A stretch of DNA of 64,000 nt from Rossellomorea aquimaris (GTDB lineage Bacteria; Bacillota; Bacilli; Bacillales; Bacillaceae_B), in contig NZ_JXZC01000001.1 in assembly GCF_000935355.1 (NCBI RefSeq), positions 434,001 to 498,000 of the forward strand, written 5' to 3'. Positions within the stretch are counted from its first letter, which is position 1, and every line of letters starts with the position of its first letter. Position numbers and translations under genes: made by a program. This document shows positions 60,012-64,000 of the stretch, one piece after another. The notes under the pieces are model-generated. The model had not been told where the DNA came from, did not search any database, and was given only the letters and a program-made list of their open reading frames with translations.

Positions 60012-61016
60012 TTACTTAGTGACTGCTACTTCGTCATGATCCCTTACGACTTCCTTATCGTAAAGGTGACAAGCCACAAAGTGCTTTTCCTCTATTTCCT
60101 GCCATTTAGGCTTATGGGTGGCACATGCTTCCATGGCTGCAGGGCAACGGGTCCTGAATACACAGCCACTTGGTGGATTGATCGGACTGGGGATTTCTCC
60201 TTGAATAATCATTCGTTCACGCTCATCCTCTACATCGGGATCAGGAATGGGGATTGCCGAAAGCAAGGCTTGGGTATAGGGGTGAAGAGGCTTCTTATAT
60301 AGCTCCTTACTCTCGGTTAACTCAACCATATGTCCCAGGTACATCACTCCGATGCGGTTACTAATATGCTTTACCATTGATAAATCATGAGCAATGAATA
60401 AAAATGTCAAACCCTTTTCTTTTTGAAGTTTTTTCAATAGATTTACAATCTGAGCTTGTACGGAAACATCCAGAGCAGAAATCGGTTCATCAGCGATAAT
60501 GAAGTCTGGGTTGAGGGCAAGCGCCCGAGCTATGCCAATACGCTGACGCTGTCCACCACTGAATTCGTGGGGATAGCGATTAGCATGATCCCTATTCAAT
60601 CCGACGTCTTCCAGCAGTTGATAAATACGTTCCATCTGTTCTTTTTTATCCCGGTATAAATTGTGGGCTTCCATCGGTTCTGCAATAATTTCACGGACCG
60701 TTGAACGTGGATTAAGAGAAGCGTACGGATCCTGGAAAATCATCTGCATGTTTCGATAAAAAGATAGCTTTTCTTTTTCAGGGAGTGTGTGAACGTTCTT
60801 CCCGTCATACAGGACTTCTCCTTCTGTACTGTCATACAAACCGATAATGGTACGGCCAGTGGTCGACTTCCCACAACCCGATTCCCCTACTAATCCGAAT
60901 GTCTCACCTTTATAAATATCAAATGAAATACGATCTACTGCCTTCAAGGTTTTCCCTTTCTCAAGCTGAAAGTATTTTTTCAATTCCTTTACTTCGAGTA
61001 GTTTGTGATTCGTCAT
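60012..61016 (-). CDS. ykfD: Oligopeptide/dipeptide ABC transporter ATPase, YkfD-like
   Basis: 334 residues from the ATG at 61016, behind GGAGG and overlapping the ykfC stop by 4 bp. Walker A GESGCGKSTTGRTIIGLY, Q-loop region MQMIFQDPYASLNPRS, signature FSGGQRQRIGIARAL, Walker B DFIIADEPISALDVS, H-loop IAHDLSMV, and the OppF-type C-terminal Fe-S-like Cys cluster CVFRTRCPAAMEACATHKP. Powers uptake of murein tripeptides or dipeptides with membrane subunits encoded elsewhere. Confidence 0.92.
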   Translation of the reverse strand: MTNHKLLEVKELKKYFQLEKGKTLKAVDRISFDIYKGETFGLVGESGCGKSTTGRTIIGLYDSTEGEVLYDGKNVHTLPEKEKLSFYRNMQMIFQDPYASLNPRSTVREIIAEPMEAHNLYRDKKEQMERIYQLLEDVGLNRDHANRYPHEFSGGQRQRIGIARALALNPDFIIADEPISALDVSVQAQIVNLLKKLQKEKGLTFLFIAHDLSMVKHISNRIGVMYLGHMVELTESKELYKKPLHPYTQALLSAIPIPDPDVEDERERMIIQGEIPSPINPPSGCVFRTRCPAAMEACATHKPKWQEIEEKHFVACHLYDKEVVRDHDEVAVTK

Positions 61017-61936
61017 GATGATTCCTCCTTTTCCTCCCAGTAGCGTCTTGCTATACATAATTCTTTCTCGTAATAGGTACCTTTCAGGGAGAGAATTTCA
61101 ATGGTTTTCCCAGTATTGGGAGAGTGGATCATTTGTCCGTCACCATGATAGATCCCAACGTGATGAATGTTCCCCTTACCTTCTTCATATGCAAAAAATA
61201 AGAGATCACCAGGCTCTAATTGATCTAGTTCTACTTCTATTCCCTCTTTTGCCTGGTCATTTGCATCACGGGGAATCAGATAACCATTTGCCTTGCACAT
61301 GGTATAGCTGAAACCTGAGCAATCAAACCCATAGCTCGTCATCCCACCCCATAAATAAGGAAGGTGAAGAAAGGCTTCTCCTGAAGTGACGATGTCTTGG
61401 CCGCTCCCCTTTTGATCGTTACCCTTCGTGGATGAGATAAATACATCTTTCTGCTTTACGAAGCGTGTACCTATCGGGGTGGCCACTTCAATAACGTGAT
61501 CATGCTCTTTTACAACGGGTAAAATCGTTTGAAAACTCAGTTCCAACTCGATCTCGTTTTCTTCATTGATTAAATCCGTAAAATTGCTTTTGACGATGGC
61601 ATATGTATCCGTTTGAGGTAGTTCCCCTTGTGAAAGTTGAACACTTGGAACCCAACCAGGGTATCCCCTACTGTCTTTCGATGAGGCTTGTTCTGGAATG
61701 ATCACATGGGACCAACCATTACTCTCTTCCATCACCAATACTTCTTGGCCGAATAATGCTTGAGATTGTATACGGTTTTCATCGCACAGAGCCAACCGGG
61801 TTGCATGTGTTAAGGAATCTAACCATTCGTTGATTCGAACGGGATTGGAAACGGCAGGTGAATCCAAATCACGGGCTGAATCCTTGGATGTCCATACGGT
61901 TGATACGGGTACTGCTATTAGCGCTTTTGTCTTCAT
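61013..61936 (-). CDS. ykfC: Gamma-D-glutamyl-L-diamino acid endopeptidase, YkfC-like (NlpC/P60)
   Basis: 307 residues without a signal peptide: SH3b-like N-terminal repeats (about 1-180), then an NlpC/P60 domain with catalytic Cys in MTSYGFDCSGFSYTMCKANG and His in NIHHVGIYHGDGQMIHSPN. Cleaves the gamma-D-Glu-L-diamino acid bond of L-Ala-gamma-D-Glu-DAP tripeptides in the cytosol to give L-Ala-D-Glu for the epimerase. Coupled to ykfB upstream and ykfD downstream. Confidence 0.92.
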   Translation of the reverse strand: MKTKALIAVPVSTVWTSKDSARDLDSPAVSNPVRINEWLDSLTHATRLALCDENRIQSQALFGQEVLVMEESNGWSHVIIPEQASSKDSRGYPGWVPSVQLSQGELPQTDTYAIVKSNFTDLINEENEIELELSFQTILPVVKEHDHVIEVATPIGTRFVKQKDVFISSTKGNDQKGSGQDIVTSGEAFLHLPYLWGGMTSYGFDCSGFSYTMCKANGYLIPRDANDQAKEGIEVELDQLEPGDLLFFAYEEGKGNIHHVGIYHGDGQMIHSPNTGKTIEILSLKGTYYEKELCIARRYWEEKEESS

Positions 61937-61958
61937 ATTAATTCCCCCTCGTATTCAT

Positions 61959-63038
61959 TTAAAATAGTACTCCCTCTATCCCTAACCCGGGTTGGGTGGG
62001 CATCGTGATCACTCGACCGTTATATTCTATGCCTCCCTTTACAATATCTTTTGCCAACATAAGAGGGGCGTCGAAATCAAATCGGGTCACGTTTTTCTTG
62101 CTTGCTGCAAAATGAGCTGCGGCCGTAATACCAAGGCGTGTTTCAATCATGCTCCCTACCATACATTCGACACCACAAATCTCCGCCAGATCGTTAATTT
62201 TCTGAGCGTAATAAATGCCGCCGGCTTTCATGAGTTTGATATTGATCAGGTCTGCACTGCGGGTTTTTAACACCTCAAATGCTTGATATGGTGTAAAAAC
62301 ACTTTCATCTGCCATAATCAGTGTATCCACTCCATCAGTGACTCTCTTCAGCCCTTCAATGTCATGAGCAGGTACAGGCTGTTCGACTAATTCAATATTG
62401 AGATCAAGGTCTTCCATTTTACGAATCGCTTTGATAGCAGCTTTCGATTCCCAGCCTTGATTGGCATCCAGTCGAATTTTGATATCGTATCCGATTCGTT
62501 GACGGATTTCATGAATTCTTTTAATATCAGTCTCTATTTCATCTTTTCCCACTTTTACCTTCAGTACGTTGAATCCCTGCTTCACATATGCTTCTGCATC
62601 CTCACCCATCTCCTTTGGGCTATTTACGCTCACAGTATAATCGGTTTCCAGTTCATGACGGTACCCGCCAAGAAATTGATAGAGTGGGAGATTGCAGTGC
62701 TGAGATAGGCAATCATATAAGGCCATATCAACAGCAGCCTTTGCGCTTGAGTTTCGGACAAGTAATGAATGTAATCGCTGAAAAACCTGTTCATAATTTA
62801 AGAGATTCTTGCCTATGAGCGCAGGCTTGATCACTTGTCGTATAGCCGACTCAATGCTCGGTAAGCTGTCCCCTGTAATCACGACAGTTGGCGGTGCTTC
62901 TCCCCATCCAACAGTCCCATCATCACACGTTATTTTCACTACGATGGCTTCTGCCACTTCAACGTTTCGTAAAGCAGTTTTGAAAGGAGTATGCAACGGG
63001 ACAGCCGTTCGGAATGTTTCCATTTGATGGATCTTCAT
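61959..63038 (-). CDS. ykfB: L-Ala-D/L-Glu epimerase
   Basis: 359 residues, enolase superfamily. Barrel acids and Lys: LKVKVGKDE (K-x-K), RLDANQGWES, ELVEQPVPAHD, IMADESVFTP (Asp-Glu-Ser), INIKLMKAGG (catalytic Lys). N-terminal capping domain MKIHQMETFRTAVPLHTPFK. Converts L-Ala-D-Glu to L-Ala-L-Glu for further use. Overlaps ykfA's stop by 4 bp. Confidence 0.93.
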   Translation of the reverse strand: MKIHQMETFRTAVPLHTPFKTALRNVEVAEAIVVKITCDDGTVGWGEAPPTVVITGDSLPSIESAIRQVIKPALIGKNLLNYEQVFQRLHSLLVRNSSAKAAVDMALYDCLSQHCNLPLYQFLGGYRHELETDYTVSVNSPKEMGEDAEAYVKQGFNVLKVKVGKDEIETDIKRIHEIRQRIGYDIKIRLDANQGWESKAAIKAIRKMEDLDLNIELVEQPVPAHDIEGLKRVTDGVDTLIMADESVFTPYQAFEVLKTRSADLINIKLMKAGGIYYAQKINDLAEICGVECMVGSMIETRLGITAAAHFAASKKNVTRFDFDAPLMLAKDIVKGGIEYNGRVITMPTQPGLGIEGVLF

Positions 63039-63973
63039 TTATCATTATCCTCGCTTATACCAGTTTCGACTATGAATGTTTGGTCATGTGTGTCCATTCT
63101 TCCTATGCTCCCAACAGGGATGGCGATACTTGGAGAGGAATGTCCGATCTTAAACCCTTTTAGTACGGGCTTACCTGCATCTGAGATATGTTCCTTGAGC
63201 ACCTCATCGAGAGTCAGGGATTGATCGCGTTTTTCCGGCACACAGTTTTTGAAATCTCCGATGATGATTCCACATGCGTCATGGAATTTCCCCGCCATTT
63301 TTAGCTGATTCATCATTCTGTCCACTTTATAGGGTTCTTCATCAATATCCTCTATAAATAGGATCTTACCTTTTGTATCCACTTCAAAAGGAGTACCTAA
63401 TGTGCTTACCGATAAGGTGAGGTTCCCACCGATTACAGGGCCGCTTGCCATACCTTCTACAACTGTTTCCAATGGGGATAGTTTATTGGTGTATACGATG
63501 TCTTTCGATTGAAAAAGCTGTTCAAAAGACTTCTTCGTTAAGTTATGTACATCAGAAAGACCAATATCAGAACTTAACATGGGTCCATGGAATGTCACGA
63601 TTCCTGTTTGTTGATGAATGGCTGTATGTAAAAAGGTGATATCACTATATCCCCAAAAGATTTTAGGATTTTCCCTTATCAAGGTGTAATCCAATCGGGA
63701 TGCGATCCGTCCTGTCCCGAAACCGCCGCAAGCACAAAAGATGGCTTTCACCTCATGGTCTTTAAACATCATATGTATGTCTTCTATCCGTTCTTCATCA
63801 TAACCTGCCAGGTAACCATATTTCTTATGGACAGATTTCCCAAGCTTTATGTCCAAACCTAATTCTTCAAGAAATGATATGGCTTTTTTTAATGGTCCAG
63901 GTTTAGGAGGGCTTGCTGGAGCAATGACTCCTACTGTATCCCCTGCTACCAGTTTTGACGGTTTTATCACCAT
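63035..63973 (-). CDS. ykfA: Muramoyltetrapeptide LD-carboxypeptidase, YkfA-like
   Basis: 312 residues. S66 motifs: VIAPASPPKPGP at the N-terminus, nucleophile FWGYSDITFLHT (Ser about 110), GGNLTLSVSTLGTPFEVDTKGK, FIEDIDEEPYKVDRMMNQL (Glu) and KIGHSSPSIAIPVG (His). Removes the terminal D-Ala of murein tetrapeptides. AAAGGGG lies upstream. First gene of the ykfA-B-C-D-lactamase-like operon. Confidence 0.92.
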   Translation of the reverse strand: MVIKPSKLVAGDTVGVIAPASPPKPGPLKKAISFLEELGLDIKLGKSVHKKYGYLAGYDEERIEDIHMMFKDHEVKAIFCACGGFGTGRIASRLDYTLIRENPKIFWGYSDITFLHTAIHQQTGIVTFHGPMLSSDIGLSDVHNLTKKSFEQLFQSKDIVYTNKLSPLETVVEGMASGPVIGGNLTLSVSTLGTPFEVDTKGKILFIEDIDEEPYKVDRMMNQLKMAGKFHDACGIIIGDFKNCVPEKRDQSLTLDEVLKEHISDAGKPVLKGFKIGHSSPSIAIPVGSIGRMDTHDQTFIVETGISEDNDK

Positions 63974-64000
63974 GCGTTCTTTACCCCTTTCGTAGAAAAA

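Overview
The window comes from a low-GC, spore-forming Bacillaceae chromosome. Evidence: strong AGGAGG-type ribosome binding sites, TTG/GTG starts, U-tailed hairpin terminators, a GlpP antitermination leader, a PurR-type guaC leader, Spo0M- and RsbR-like proteins, and a Bacillus-type ykfABCD cluster. Gene content resembles the Rossellomorea/'Bacillus aquimaris' group, but that genus guess is weak. No rRNA, tRNA, CRISPR array, prophage or intact transposase gene was seen.

Layout. 1-2105: glycerol uptake (glpK 5' part, glpF, antiterminator glpP). 2317-11532: household enzymes (OYE flavoprotein, M29 aminopeptidase, HIT, GNATs, serine hydrolase, alpha/beta hydrolase, LD-carboxypeptidase-like). 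11794-19048: DacA-like carboxypeptidase, SET protein, EcsC, Mg-exporter-like MpfA with a MerR gene, small membrane proteins. 19135-25416: a four-gene, Fur-box-controlled NIS siderophore operon (two IucA/IucC synthetases, MFS exporter, PLP decarboxylase). 25656-34528: class B PBP, Spo0M-like protein, lipoprotein, LysM-CAP protein, azoreductase and small membrane proteins. 34567-35336: a yybP-ykoY-type (manganese) riboswitch with a duplicated expression platform upstream of an FbpB-like small protein and a single-domain Spo0M-like protein. 35374-41514: GNATs with coupled micro-membrane proteins, ArsR/MFS pair with a long palindromic operator, CDF transporter, lipoprotein, a 20-21 bp tandem repeat and a 26-residue Cys-rich peptide. 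41558-44794: acyl-CoA dehydrogenase with LiuR-like MerR, nucleoside hydrolase. 44911-50479: 1355-residue S8 protease with a dockerin-like tail, divergent from a PlcR-like TPR regulator. 50608-59173: 2H phosphoesterase, guaC, solitary tatA, a 1025-residue GNAT fusion, XRE-PAS regulator facing an RsbR-like gene. 59206-63973: muropeptide recycling operon (ykfA-B-C-D order plus a cytosolic class A beta-lactamase-like protein).

A dispersed palindromic repeat with arms AGAGGGACGGACCT / AGGTCCGTCCCTCT occurs eight times. Five copies are paired, in two size classes (71-73 and 94-96 bp). Three are single arms, two of which lie inside reading frames. The most notable items are the manganese-type riboswitch placed on an FbpB/Spo0M-like operon, this repeat family, the non-hydroxamate NIS siderophore operon, the GNAT fusion protein and the metallothionein-like mini-gene.
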